DNA of 64,000 bases from Clavibacter sp. B3I6. Lineage in GTDB: Bacteria > Actinomycetota > Actinomycetes > Actinomycetales > Microbacteriaceae. The notes beneath the pieces were generated by a model that saw only the letters and a list, made by a program, of their open reading frames with translations, did not search any database and was not told where the DNA came from. Numbering within the stretch: position 1 is the first letter of the stretch; each line of letters opens with the position of its first letter. The stretch is taken from positions 186,001 to 250,000 of the forward strand of contig NZ_JAUSYL010000001.1 in NCBI RefSeq assembly GCF_030816895.1, in the 5' to 3' direction. A program made the position numbers and the translations under genes. This document shows, in pieces, positions 36,797 through 45,408 of the stretch.

Positions 36797-38011
36797 ATGG
36801 TCGTCGTGGGGATCACGGGCGGCATCGCGGCCTACAAGGCCGTCGGCGTGGTCCGCGGCCTCGTGCTGCTCGGCCACGACGTGCACGTCGTGCCCACCGA
36901 GGCCGCGCTCCGCTTCGTCGGCAAGCCGACCCTGGAGGCCGTGAGCCGGAACCCGGTCACGAGCGACCTCTACGACGGGGTCTCCGAGGTGCGCCACGTC
37001 GCGCTGGGCCAGAAGGCCGACCTCATCGTCGTCGCCCCGGCCACCGCCCACACGCTGGCGTCGATGGCCCTCGGCCTCTCCGACGACCTGCTCGGCACCA
37101 CCATCCTCGCGAGCCGCGCGCCCCTCGTCATCGCCCCCGCGATGCACACCGAGATGTGGCAGCACCCGGCGACCCAGGCGAACGCGGCCATCCTGCGCGC
37201 GCGCGGCGCGACGCTCATCGGCCCCACCTCGGGTCGCCTCACCGGCACGGACTCCGGGCCCGGCCGCATGGCCGAGGTCGAGGACGTGCTGGCCGCCGCC
37301 CTCGCCGCCGTCCGCCCGGGCGGCCGTGACCTCGCGGGCCGGCGCGTCGTCGTCTCCGCGGGCGGCACGCGCGAGCCGCTGGACCCCGTGCGGTTCCTCG
37401 GCAACCGCTCCTCGGGCCGGCAGGGCGTCGCCCTCGCGACCGCCGCGCGCGACCGCGGCGCCGACGTCGTGCTCGTCGCCGCGCACCTCGAGGTCCCCGC
37501 GCCGACGGGCGTCCGCGTGGTGCCCGTGTCCACCGCGCTCGAGCTCGAGGACGCCATGGTGCGCGAGGCGGAGGGCGCCGACGTCGTGATCATGGCCGCG
37601 GCCGTGGCCGACTACCGGCCCGTCGCGGTGTCCGCCGGCAAGATCAAGAAGGAGGAGGCGGGGGACGAGCTGTCCGTCGCCCTCGTGCGCAACCCGGACA
37701 TCCTGCAGCGCCTCGCGGCCGACGCCGCCGTGCCGCGGGCGGACGGCTCGCACCGCCTCGTCGTCGGCTTCGCCGCGGAGACCGAGGAGGACCCGGCGGA
37801 GCTGCTGCGGATCGGCCGCGCGAAGCTCGCGCGGAAGGGCTGCGACCTGCTCGTCCTCAACAGGGTGGGGTGGTCGCAAGGGTTCGCCACGGAGGGCAAC
37901 GCGATCACGGTGCTCGGGAGGACCGGAGATACACTGGCCGAGGCCTCCGGCTCCAAGGAGCAGGTCGCCCATCGAATTCTCGACGTAGTGGGCACGCCGA
38001 CGCCTGTGTAG
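36797..38011 (+). CDS. coaBC: Bifunctional phosphopantothenoylcysteine decarboxylase / phosphopantothenate-cysteine ligase
   Basis: Two steps of coenzyme A synthesis in one protein of about 404 residues. The N-terminal CoaC flavoprotein has GITGGIAAYKA, VAPATAHTLASMA and the active-site PAMHTEMW; the C-terminal CoaB ligase has VVVSAGGTREPLDPVRFLGNRSSG, AAAVADYRP and KIKKEEAGD. The start is either GTG 36794 or the adjacent ATG 36797. A short in-frame reading stretch upstream in another frame ends at TGA overlapping this ATG. No Shine-Dalgarno is visible. Confidence 0.94.
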   Translation: MVVVGITGGIAAYKAVGVVRGLVLLGHDVHVVPTEAALRFVGKPTLEAVSRNPVTSDLYDGVSEVRHVALGQKADLIVVAPATAHTLASMALGLSDDLLGTTILASRAPLVIAPAMHTEMWQHPATQANAAILRARGATLIGPTSGRLTGTDSGPGRMAEVEDVLAAALAAVRPGGRDLAGRRVVVSAGGTREPLDPVRFLGNRSSGRQGVALATAARDRGADVVLVAAHLEVPAPTGVRVVPVSTALELEDAMVREAEGADVVIMAAAVADYRPVAVSAGKIKKEEAGDELSVALVRNPDILQRLAADAAVPRADGSHRLVVGFAAETEEDPAELLRIGRAKLARKGCDLLVLNRVGWSQGFATEGNAITVLGRTGDTLAEASGSKEQVAHRILDVVGTPTPV

Positions 38012-38052
38012 CGGACGGCGCGCGACCACGCGATCCCCCTGGAGCTCCCCCC

Positions 38053-39264
38053 GTGACCGACCTGCGCCTGTTCACCTCCGAGTCCGTCACCGAGGGCCAC
38101 CCGGACAAGATCTGCGACCAGATCTCGGACAGCATCCTCGACGCGCTCCTCACCCAGGACCCGGCGAGCCGCGCGGCCGTCGAGACGCTCGTCACCACGG
38201 GCCTCGTGCACGTTGCGGGCGAGGTCACCACCTCGGGCTACGTCGACATCCCGCAGATCGTGCGCGACCGCATCCGGGACATCGGCTACGACTCCTCCGA
38301 GGTCGGGTTCGACGGCAGCAACTGCGGCGTCACGGTCTCCATCGGCGCGCAGTCGCCCGACATCGCGCAGGGCGTCGACCGCTCGTACGAGTCCCGCTCG
38401 GGATCCGCGTCCACGGACGCGCGCGACCTCCAGGGCGCCGGCGACCAGGGCCTCATGTTCGGCTACGCCTCGCGCGACACCCCCGTCTTCATGCCCCTGC
38501 CCATCTACCTCGCGCACCGCCTCGCCGAGCGCCTCGCGGCGGTCCGCCACGCGGGCGAGCTCGCGTACCTGCGGCCCGACGGCAAGACGCAGGTCACCAT
38601 CGGCTACGAGGGGCTCGTCCCGCGCACGGTCGACACCGTCGTGCTCAGCACGCAGCACGGCCCGCAGGTCTCCCAGGAGGACCTCCGCCGCGAGGTCGAG
38701 GAGCACGTCATCCGGCCCGTGCTCGCGGAGGCGGCCGAGATCGGCATCGAGCTCGACTCGCGCGACGCGACGATGCTCATCAACCCGACGGGCAAGTTCG
38801 AGATCGGCGGGCCGAAGGGCGACGCCGGGCTCACGGGCCGGAAGATCATCGTCGACACCTACGGCGGGTTCAGCCGGCACGGCGGCGGCGCGTTCAGCGG
38901 CAAGGACCCGTCGAAGGTCGACCGCAGCGCCGCGTACGCCATGCGCTGGGTCGCGAAGAACGCGGTCGCCGCGGGCCTCGCCGACCGGCTCGAGGTGCAG
39001 GTCGCGTACGCGATCGGCAAGGCCGCGCCCGTGGGGCTGTACGTCGAGACGTTCGGCACGGCGCACGTGCCCGAGGACCGCATCGTCCGCGCGATCCGCG
39101 AGACCTTCGACCTGCGTCCCGCCGCCATCGTCGAGCAGCTCGACCTGCTCCGTCCCATCTACGCGCAGACCGCCGCCTACGGGCACTTCGGCCGCGAGCT
39201 GCCGGACTTCACCTGGGAGGCGCTCGACCGTGTCGCCGACCTGCAGAGCGCCGCGGGGCTCTGA
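38053..39264 (+). CDS. metK: S-adenosylmethionine synthetase
   Basis: Makes SAM from methionine and ATP (403 residues). Signatures: TSESVTEGHPDKICDQISDS at the start, GAGDQGLMFGYA, and GGGAFSGKDPSKVDRSAAYA. All catalytic stretches are intact. The start is GTG 38053 with GGAGCTC upstream; the protein begins directly with the conserved domain. The 41-base gap after coaBC contains no SAM riboswitch. A TACACT box at 37930-37935 within coaBC might be a promoter. Confidence 0.97.
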   Translation: MTDLRLFTSESVTEGHPDKICDQISDSILDALLTQDPASRAAVETLVTTGLVHVAGEVTTSGYVDIPQIVRDRIRDIGYDSSEVGFDGSNCGVTVSIGAQSPDIAQGVDRSYESRSGSASTDARDLQGAGDQGLMFGYASRDTPVFMPLPIYLAHRLAERLAAVRHAGELAYLRPDGKTQVTIGYEGLVPRTVDTVVLSTQHGPQVSQEDLRREVEEHVIRPVLAEAAEIGIELDSRDATMLINPTGKFEIGGPKGDAGLTGRKIIVDTYGGFSRHGGGAFSGKDPSKVDRSAAYAMRWVAKNAVAAGLADRLEVQVAYAIGKAAPVGLYVETFGTAHVPEDRIVRAIRETFDLRPAAIVEQLDLLRPIYAQTAAYGHFGRELPDFTWEALDRVADLQSAAGL

Positions 39265-39306
39265 CGCGCCCGGTCGCACGAGCCGCCGCGTGAGCGGGGG
39301 AGCGCG

Positions 39307-41394
39307 ATGACGGCGGAGGCGGACGGCGCGCACGCGGACGGCGCCGCGACGCCCGTCCCGGTGCCGACGTCCGCGGATGCACCGGTGCGCCCGCCCGTGG
39401 TGCGGGTCATGGTCGACTCGCCGCTGCCGCAGCTCGACCGGCTGTTCGACTACGCGGTGCCCGAGGCGCTGCGCGCGACGTGCGTGCCCGGCGTGCGCGT
39501 GCGCGTGCCGCTCCGGTCCGCGGGCCGCGTGGCCGACGGCTACGTCGTCGGGGTCGGCGACGGCGGCGGCTACGACGGCACGCTCAGCGAGGTGGAGCAG
39601 GTCGTGTCGCCGCTGCCCGTGCTGCTCCCGGAGATCTGGGCGCTCGCTCGGGAGGTCGCCGACCGGCAGGCCGGGACCGCGTCCGACGTGATCCGGCTCG
39701 CCGTGCCGCCGCGCCAGGTGCGCGTGGAGAAGGCGCACCTGGCCGCCTTGGAGACCGCCGCCGAGGGTGACCCGGCCGCCGCGGACGACGCCCCCGCGGC
39801 CGACGCTCCCGTCGACCCCGGCGCGCTGCCGCCCGTCGACGGCTACGCGCCCGAGGGCCTCGCCGCCGCGGTCGACGGATCCGGACGCCTGGCCGTCGAC
39901 GCGATCCCCGAGGTCGTCGAGCTCCCCGGCGGCGCGTGGGCCGGCCGCTGGGCGGTCACGCTCGCCCAGGCCGCCGCGCGCGTGCTCGCGTCGGGACGCA
40001 GCAGCATCCTCGTCGTGCCCGACTACCGCGACCAGGACCAGCTCGAGGCCGCCCTCGCGGCGCACGCGCCGGCCGGGTCCGTGCTGCGCACCGACGCGCG
40101 CCAGTCCGGCCCCGACCGCTACCGCTCGTTCCTCGCGGGCCTCGGGGACGCGCCGCGCATCGTCGTCGGCAACCGGTCGGCCGTGTACGCGCCCGCTCCG
40201 CGCCTCGGCCTCGTCGCCCTGTGGGACGAGGGCGACCCGCTGCATGCCGAGCCCCTCAGCCCCTACGCCCACGCCCGCGACGTCGCGCTCCTCCGCAGCA
40301 GGCAGCAGGCCACGGCGCTCGTGCTGCTCGCGCACTCACGGAGCACCGAGGTCGAGCGGCTCGTCGCGATCGGGTACCTCGGCACCGCGTCGCCCGTGGT
40401 CGCCCGGCCGCCGCGCGTGATCCCGACCACCTCGCAGACGGGCGACGAGGGCTTCGCCCGGCAGGCCCGGATCCCGTCGGGCGCCTGGCGCGCCGCGAAG
40501 GACGCCGTCGAGCACGGGCCGGTCCTCATCCAGGTCGCGCGGCCCGGCTACGCGCCGCTCGTGGCGTGCCGGGCGTGCCGTCAGGCCGCGCGCTGCACCG
40601 TCTGCACCGGCCCGCTCGGCATGTCCACCGCCACGAGCACCCCCACGTGCGGCTGGTGCGGGCACCTGGCCGGCGACTGGCGCTGCGCGAACTGCGGGTC
40701 CGACGAGCTGCGCCTCGTCACCATCGGCGCCGGCCGGACGGCGGAGGAGCTGGGTCGCGCGTTCCCCGGCGTGCAGGTGGTGCTGGCCGACGGCGAGCGC
40801 CACGTGCAGGAGGTCGACGCCGAGTCCCGGCTCGTCGTCGCCACGCGCGGCGCCGAGCCCGTGGCCGCGGGCGGCTACCGGGCGATCCTCCTCCTCGACG
40901 GCGAGCGGATGCTCGCGCGCGAGAGCCTGCGGGTGGGGGAGGACGTGCTCCGGCAGTGGTCGAACGCCGCGGCCCTCGCGGCTCCGCGCGCGCCCGTGAT
41001 GCTCGTGGGCGTCGGCGGCCAGGTCGCCCGCGCCCTCGCCACGTGGCAGCAGCCGCGCTACGCGCGCGAGGAGCTCCTCGAGCGCCGCGCCCTCCGGTTC
41101 CCGCCCGCGGTGCGCGCGGCGAGCGTCGAGGGGCTGCCGGACGCGGTCGGCGCCGCGGTCGAGCGGCTCGACGGGATCGCCGGGGTCGACGTCCTGGGTC
41201 CCGTGCCCACCGAGGGCGGCAAGGTGCGGGCGATCGTCCGGCTCGACTACGCGAGCGGGGCCGACGCCGCGCGCGAGCTCCGGGCGGCCGTCGTGCGCAC
41301 CGCCTCGAGCCGGCGGAAGCCCGTCGCCGGACGCACCGGGTTCCGGCCCACGGTCCCGCTCCGTGTACGGTTCGACGACACGGGCCTGTTCTGA
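39307..41394 (+). CDS. priA: Primosomal protein N' (PriA), helicase-motif-poor actinobacterial form
   Basis: Replication restart factor homologue (695 residues). The N-terminal DNA-binding domain is recognisable (VRVMVDSPLPQLDRLFDYAV) and the zinc-binding cysteines are all kept as four CxxC pairs (CRAC, CTVC, CGWC, CANC; about residues 420-463). The helicase motifs are degenerate: no GxxGxGKT Walker A is found where GRWAVTLAQAAARVL stands, and the DEEH box reads LWDEGDP. Such forms are usual in actinobacteria and are expected to bind forks but not unwind them. Start ATG with GGGGGAG upstream. Confidence 0.9.
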   Translation: MTAEADGAHADGAATPVPVPTSADAPVRPPVVRVMVDSPLPQLDRLFDYAVPEALRATCVPGVRVRVPLRSAGRVADGYVVGVGDGGGYDGTLSEVEQVVSPLPVLLPEIWALAREVADRQAGTASDVIRLAVPPRQVRVEKAHLAALETAAEGDPAAADDAPAADAPVDPGALPPVDGYAPEGLAAAVDGSGRLAVDAIPEVVELPGGAWAGRWAVTLAQAAARVLASGRSSILVVPDYRDQDQLEAALAAHAPAGSVLRTDARQSGPDRYRSFLAGLGDAPRIVVGNRSAVYAPAPRLGLVALWDEGDPLHAEPLSPYAHARDVALLRSRQQATALVLLAHSRSTEVERLVAIGYLGTASPVVARPPRVIPTTSQTGDEGFARQARIPSGAWRAAKDAVEHGPVLIQVARPGYAPLVACRACRQAARCTVCTGPLGMSTATSTPTCGWCGHLAGDWRCANCGSDELRLVTIGAGRTAEELGRAFPGVQVVLADGERHVQEVDAESRLVVATRGAEPVAAGGYRAILLLDGERMLARESLRVGEDVLRQWSNAAALAAPRAPVMLVGVGGQVARALATWQQPRYAREELLERRALRFPPAVRAASVEGLPDAVGAAVERLDGIAGVDVLGPVPTEGGKVRAIVRLDYASGADAARELRAAVVRTASSRRKPVAGRTGFRPTVPLRVRFDDTGLF

Positions 41395-41488
41395 TCCGCG
41401 TCCGACGCGCCGCCCGCGCCCCGGACGCCGTCGCCCCGGCACCCGCCTCCGCCGCTCACCCCGCACGCCGTCCCCGGGAGGGATCCGC

Positions 41489-42406
41489 ATGAGACTCGTC
41501 TTCGCCGGCACGCCCCTCGCGGCCGTGCCCTCGCTCCAGCTGCTCGCGGCGTCCGGCCACGAGGTCGCGCTCGTCGTCACGCGCGCGGACGCGCCGCTCG
41601 GGCGCAAGCGCGTGCTCACCCCCTCGCCCGTCGCCGCCGAGGCCGAGCGCCTCGGCATCCCGACGCTCCGCACGAACCGGCTCGACGAGGAGGCGACGGC
41701 CCGCGTCGCGGCGGTCGGGGCGGACCTCGGCGTCATCGTCGCGTACGGCGGCCTCGTCCGCGAGCCGCTGCTCGCGACGCCCGTGCACGGCTGGATCAAC
41801 CTGCACTTCTCGCTGCTCCCGCGCTGGCGCGGCGCCGCGCCCGTCCAGCGCTCGATCATGGCGGGCGAGCGCGTCACGGGCGCGAGCGTGTTCCAGCTCG
41901 AGCGCGGCATGGACACCGGTCCCGTCTTCGCGATGGAGGAGCGCCCCACGGGCGACCACGAGACGGCCGGCCACGTGCTCGAAGCCCTCGCGGTCCAGGG
42001 TGCCGACCTGCTCGTCCGCACGGTCGACGGGATCGCGGACGGCACCGCCGTCGCCCGCCCGCAGGAGGGCGAGCCCACGCTCGCGCCGAAGACGACCATC
42101 GAGGACGGCCGCGTCGACTGGGCGCGTCCCGCGGACGAGGTGCTCGCGCGCATCCGCGGCGTGACGCCCGAGCCCGGCGCGCACACGTCCGTGGGCGACG
42201 TGCGCCTCAAGGTCCACCGCGCCGCGGTCCTCCGCGACGCCGCGCCGCTCGAGCCCGGGCGCATCGCCTCCGTCGGCGGGCGTGTCGTCGTCGGCACCGC
42301 CGGCCACCCCGTGGAGCTCATCCAGGTGCAGCCCGCGGGGAAGAGCCCCATGCCCGCCGCCGACTGGTGGCGCGGCGTCACCGAGGAGGACGTCACCGCA
42401 CGATGA
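41489..42406 (+). CDS. fmt: Methionyl-tRNA formyltransferase
   Basis: Formylates initiator Met-tRNA using 10-formyl-THF (305 residues). The N-terminal transformylase domain has LVFAGTPLAAVPSL, the catalytic region INLHFSLLPRWRGAAPVQ and GVSVFQLERGMDTGP-like stretch (here GASVFQLERGMDTGP). The C-terminal domain with PKTTIEDGRVDWARPADEV binds tRNA. GGGAGGGAT precedes the ATG; a 94-base gap after priA holds nothing else. It overlaps rsmB by four bases. Confidence 0.96.
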   Translation: MRLVFAGTPLAAVPSLQLLAASGHEVALVVTRADAPLGRKRVLTPSPVAAEAERLGIPTLRTNRLDEEATARVAAVGADLGVIVAYGGLVREPLLATPVHGWINLHFSLLPRWRGAAPVQRSIMAGERVTGASVFQLERGMDTGPVFAMEERPTGDHETAGHVLEALAVQGADLLVRTVDGIADGTAVARPQEGEPTLAPKTTIEDGRVDWARPADEVLARIRGVTPEPGAHTSVGDVRLKVHRAAVLRDAAPLEPGRIASVGGRVVVGTAGHPVELIQVQPAGKSPMPAADWWRGVTEEDVTAR

Positions 42407-43905
42407 GCGACAGCACCGGATCCCCCGCCCGCCGCCCGGGCGGCCGACGTCCCGCAGGAGGAGGCCGCCGGCCCGACGACCGCGGCCGCGCGCCCGAGCG
42501 CGACCGCGCCGACGTCGGCGGCCCCGCGACGGTCAGCCCCGCCCGCCGCGTCGCCTACGAGGTGATCAGCGCGGTCCGCGAGTCCGACGCGTACGCGAAC
42601 CTCCTGCTGCCCGTGCGGATCCGCCGCGCGGCCCTCTCCGCGCAGGACGCGGCCCTGGCCACGGAGCTCGCCTACGGCACGCTCCGCATGTCCGGCTACT
42701 ACGACCGCGTGATCGAGCTGGCGGCCGGCCGCCCCGTCTCCGCGATCGACGCGCCCATCCTCGACGTGCTGCGCCTCTCGGTGCACCAGCTGCTCAGCAT
42801 GCGCGTCGCCACCCACGCGGCCGTCAACGAGGGCGTCGACATGGCGCGCGCGGTCGGGTCCCGCTCCGCGACCGGCTTCGTCAACGGCGTGCTCCGGACC
42901 ATCACGCGCTCGGAGCCCGCGGAGTGGCGCCAGCGCGTCCTCGACAGCGCCGCGAGCGACGACGAGCGCCTCGCGCTCGAGCACTCCCACCCGCTCTGGG
43001 TGCTCCGCGCCTTCCGCCAGGCGCTCGCCCGCGAGGGCCGCGCCGACGAGCTCGAGGACCTGCTGCGCGCCGACAACGTCGCGCCCGCCGTCAGCCTCGT
43101 GGCGCTGCCCGGGCTCGCGACCGTCGCGGAGACCGGCGAGCAGCCCGCCGCCTTCTCGCCCGTCGGCGCGTACCTCGAGGGCGGCGACCCGATGGACGCC
43201 CCGGGCGTCGCCGAGGGCCGCGTCCGCGTGCAGGACGAGGGCTCGCAGCTCGCGGCCCTCGCGCTCAGCCGCGCGCGTGCCGTGACCCCCGGCGAGCGCT
43301 GGCTCGACCTCTGCGCCGGCCCCGGCGGCAAGGCCGCGCTGCTGGCCGCCGAGGCCGGCCGGTCCGGCGCCCTCCTCACCGCGAACGAGCTCGTCCCCGC
43401 GCGCGCCGGTCTCGTCCGCGACGCCCTCCGCGCCGTCCCCGGCGACACCGAGGTGTGGGAGGCCGACGGCACGACCGTGGGGGAGGAGCACCCGCACGCG
43501 TTCGACCGGATCCTCCTCGACGCCCCGTGCAGCGGCCTCGGCGCGCTCCGCCGCCGTCCCGAGGCGCGGTGGCGGAAGTCCCCGCGCGACGTCGCCGGTC
43601 TCGGCGCCCTGCAGACGGGCCTCATCGACTCCGCGATCGGCGCGCTCGCGCCCGGCGGGATCCTCGCCTACGTCACGTGCTCGCCGCACCTCGCCGAGAC
43701 CCGCGCCATCGTCCAGGCCGCGCTGCAGCGCCACCCCGACGTCACCGCGCTCGACACGCGCGCGGTGCTCCAGGAGGTGGCCGACGGCGACCTGGAGCTG
43801 CCGGAGGCCGAGGGCGACGCCGCGGACCGCGGATCCAGCGTGCAGCTCTGGCCGCACCGGCACGGCACGGACGCCATGTTCATCGCCCTCCTGACCCGCG
43901 GGTAG
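42403..43905 (+). CDS. rsmB: 16S rRNA (cytosine-967 C5)-methyltransferase RsmB
   Basis: SAM-dependent m5C methyltransferase of 16S rRNA (500 residues). An Arg/Pro-rich disordered N-terminus (about 1-45) is followed by a NusB-like RNA-binding domain (ARRVAYEVISAVRESDAYAN; LRLSVHQLLSM; AVNEGVDMARAVG) and a Rossmann methyltransferase: LDLCAGPGGKAALLA for SAM, motif IV DAPCSGLGALRRRPE, and motif VI VTCSPH with the nucleophilic Cys. ATG overlaps the fmt stop. Confidence 0.94.
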   Translation: MSDSTGSPARRPGGRRPAGGGRRPDDRGRAPERDRADVGGPATVSPARRVAYEVISAVRESDAYANLLLPVRIRRAALSAQDAALATELAYGTLRMSGYYDRVIELAAGRPVSAIDAPILDVLRLSVHQLLSMRVATHAAVNEGVDMARAVGSRSATGFVNGVLRTITRSEPAEWRQRVLDSAASDDERLALEHSHPLWVLRAFRQALAREGRADELEDLLRADNVAPAVSLVALPGLATVAETGEQPAAFSPVGAYLEGGDPMDAPGVAEGRVRVQDEGSQLAALALSRARAVTPGERWLDLCAGPGGKAALLAAEAGRSGALLTANELVPARAGLVRDALRAVPGDTEVWEADGTTVGEEHPHAFDRILLDAPCSGLGALRRRPEARWRKSPRDVAGLGALQTGLIDSAIGALAPGGILAYVTCSPHLAETRAIVQAALQRHPDVTALDTRAVLQEVADGDLELPEAEGDAADRGSSVQLWPHRHGTDAMFIALLTRG

Positions 43906-43908
43906 GGT
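43903..43908 (+). promoter_or_regulatory. Leaderless -10 box of rpe
   Basis: TAGGGT overlaps the rsmB stop codon and lies seven bases before the rpe ATG (43916). No Shine-Dalgarno. Confidence 0.55.
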
Positions 43909-43915
43909 CGGGAGC

Positions 43916-44584
43916 ATGCCCGTCCGCATCGAACCGAGCATCCTGTCCGCCGACTTCGCGAACCTGGAGCGCGAGATCCAGCGCCTCCGGACCGCCGACC
44001 TCGTGCACGTCGACATCATGGACAACCACTTCGTCCCCAACCTCACGTTCGGGCTGCCCATGGTCGAGCGCCTCCAGCAGGTGACGCCGGTGCCGCTCGA
44101 CATCCACCTCATGATCGACGACGTCGACCGCTGGGCCCCCGGCTACGCGGAGGCGGGCGCCGCGAGCGTCACCTTCCACGCCGAGGCCACGCGCGAGCCC
44201 GTGGCGCTGGCCCGCCGGCTCCGCGACATCGGCGCGCGCGCCGGCATCGCGCTGAAGCCCGGCACGCCCGTCGACGACTACCTCGACCTCCTCCACGAGT
44301 TCGACCAGGTCCTCGTGATGACGGTGGAGCCCGGGTTCGGCGGCCAGTCCTTCATGCCCGAGACGATGCCGAAGCTGCGCGCCCTCCGCGCGCGCCTCCG
44401 CGACAGCGGCCACGACGTGTGGCTCCAGGTCGACGGCGGCATCGACGTCGAGACCATCGGCCGCGCGGCCGAGGCCGGCGCCGACACGTTCGTCTCCGGA
44501 TCCGGCGTCTTCCGCGGCGGCGACCCGGAGTCCGCCATCGCCGAGCTGCGTCGCGCCGCCGAGGGGCACGTGCACGCGCACTGA
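43916..44584 (+). CDS. rpe: Ribulose-phosphate 3-epimerase
   Basis: Interconverts ribulose 5-phosphate and xylulose 5-phosphate (222 residues, TIM barrel). IEPSILSADFANLEREI, the metal-binding HVDIMDNHFVPNLTFGLP, DIHLMIDD, MTVEPGFGGQSFMP and QVDGGIDVETIGRAAEAGA are all present. It ends the fmt-rsmB run but appears to have its own leaderless promoter. Confidence 0.97.
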   Translation: MPVRIEPSILSADFANLEREIQRLRTADLVHVDIMDNHFVPNLTFGLPMVERLQQVTPVPLDIHLMIDDVDRWAPGYAEAGAASVTFHAEATREPVALARRLRDIGARAGIALKPGTPVDDYLDLLHEFDQVLVMTVEPGFGGQSFMPETMPKLRALRARLRDSGHDVWLQVDGGIDVETIGRAAEAGADTFVSGSGVFRGGDPESAIAELRRAAEGHVHAH

Positions 44585-44632
44585 CGGATCCCGGGCACGG
44601 GTGCGGCCGGCCGGATCTGCTTGACTGGATCC

Positions 44633-45103
44633 ATGACCGACAACACGAAGCCCGAGGTCGAGCCCGTCGACGGCCCGGCCCCCGCAGAGCTCACCATCTC
44701 CGACATCACCGTGGGCGACGGCCCCGAGGCCCAGCCCGGCGACACGGTCGACGTGCACTACCTCGGCGTCGACTACGAGACCGGCGAGGAGTTCGACTCC
44801 TCGTGGAGCCGCGGCCAGTCCGTGAACTTCCCGCTCCGCAGCCTCATCGCCGGCTGGCAGCAGGGCATCCCCGGCATGAAGGTCGGCGGACGCCGCCAGC
44901 TCGTCGTCCCGCCGGAGCTCGCCTACGGCCCCGCCGGCGGCGGCCACCGCCTGTCCGGCCGCACCCTGATCTTCGTGATCGACCTGCAGGGGCGTGGGCT
45001 AGGACCCGTCCGCACCACCACCGGGAGGCCGGGAGCCGAGGGCTCCCGGCCTCCCGTCGTCGTGCGGCGGCCGCGCGCCCGGCCTGTACCCTGGAGCACG
45101 TGA
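44633..45103 (+). CDS. FKBP-type peptidyl-prolyl isomerase, C-terminus probably frameshifted
   Basis: Cytosolic single-domain FKBP (156 residues as read). The domain is complete: [60 protein letters not shown] and TLIFVIDL. It should end a few residues after IDLQG, but the frame runs on for another 34 residues of Arg/Pro-rich sequence across a strong terminator hairpin and the hisE promoter. Removing one G from the GGGG at 44989-44992 gives IDLQGVG and a TAG at 45000-45002. So the reading frame has probably gained one base, or there is a sequencing error. TTGACT before the ATG at 44633 is a weak leaderless-type box. Confidence 0.85.
45023..45055 (+). terminator. Strong terminator hairpin between the FKBP gene and hisE
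   Basis: A perfect 15-base inverted repeat (GGGAGGCCGGGAGCC at 45023-45037, GGCTCCCGGCCTCCC at 45041-45055) with a GAG loop. It lies inside the extended FKBP reading frame but exactly where an intergenic terminator would be if FKBP stopped at 45002. Confidence 0.75.
45087..45092 (+). promoter_or_regulatory. Leaderless -10 box of hisE
   Basis: TACCCT seven bases before the GTG at 45100, directly after the terminator. It marks the start of the his-trp run. Confidence 0.55.
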
Positions 45104-45363
45104 AGACCTTCGATGACCTGTTCGGCGAGCTGACCCGCATCGCCGCCGAGCGGCCCGAGGGGTCCGGCACCGTCCGCGAGCTCGACGGCGGCGTCCACGC
45201 GATCGGCAAGAAGGTCGTCGAGGAGGCCGCGGAGGTCTGGATGGCCGCCGAGCACGAGTCCGACGACCGCGCCGCCGAGGAGATCTCGCAGCTGCTGTAC
45301 CACGTGCAGGTCATGATGATCGCGCGCGGCCTCACCCTGGAGGACGTCGGCCGACATCTGTGA
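45100..45363 (+). CDS. hisE: Phosphoribosyl-ATP pyrophosphohydrolase
   Basis: Second step of histidine synthesis, hydrolysing PR-ATP to PR-AMP (87 residues). All-alpha MazG-like fold with [14 protein letters not shown] and the acidic metal site [14 protein letters not shown]. The start is GTG at 45100, supported by the -10 box and by the N-terminus [11 protein letters not shown]. hisG follows after 45 bases. Confidence 0.94.
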
Positions 45364-45408
45364 CGCGCGAGTCACCCGTCGACCCCCTCCAGAGAAGAAG
45401 TGATCCCC

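Noticed and set aside
38012..38052. SAM riboswitch in front of metK
   Set aside because: The gap to coaBC is only 41 bases and shows no multi-helix structure; too short for any SAM riboswitch.
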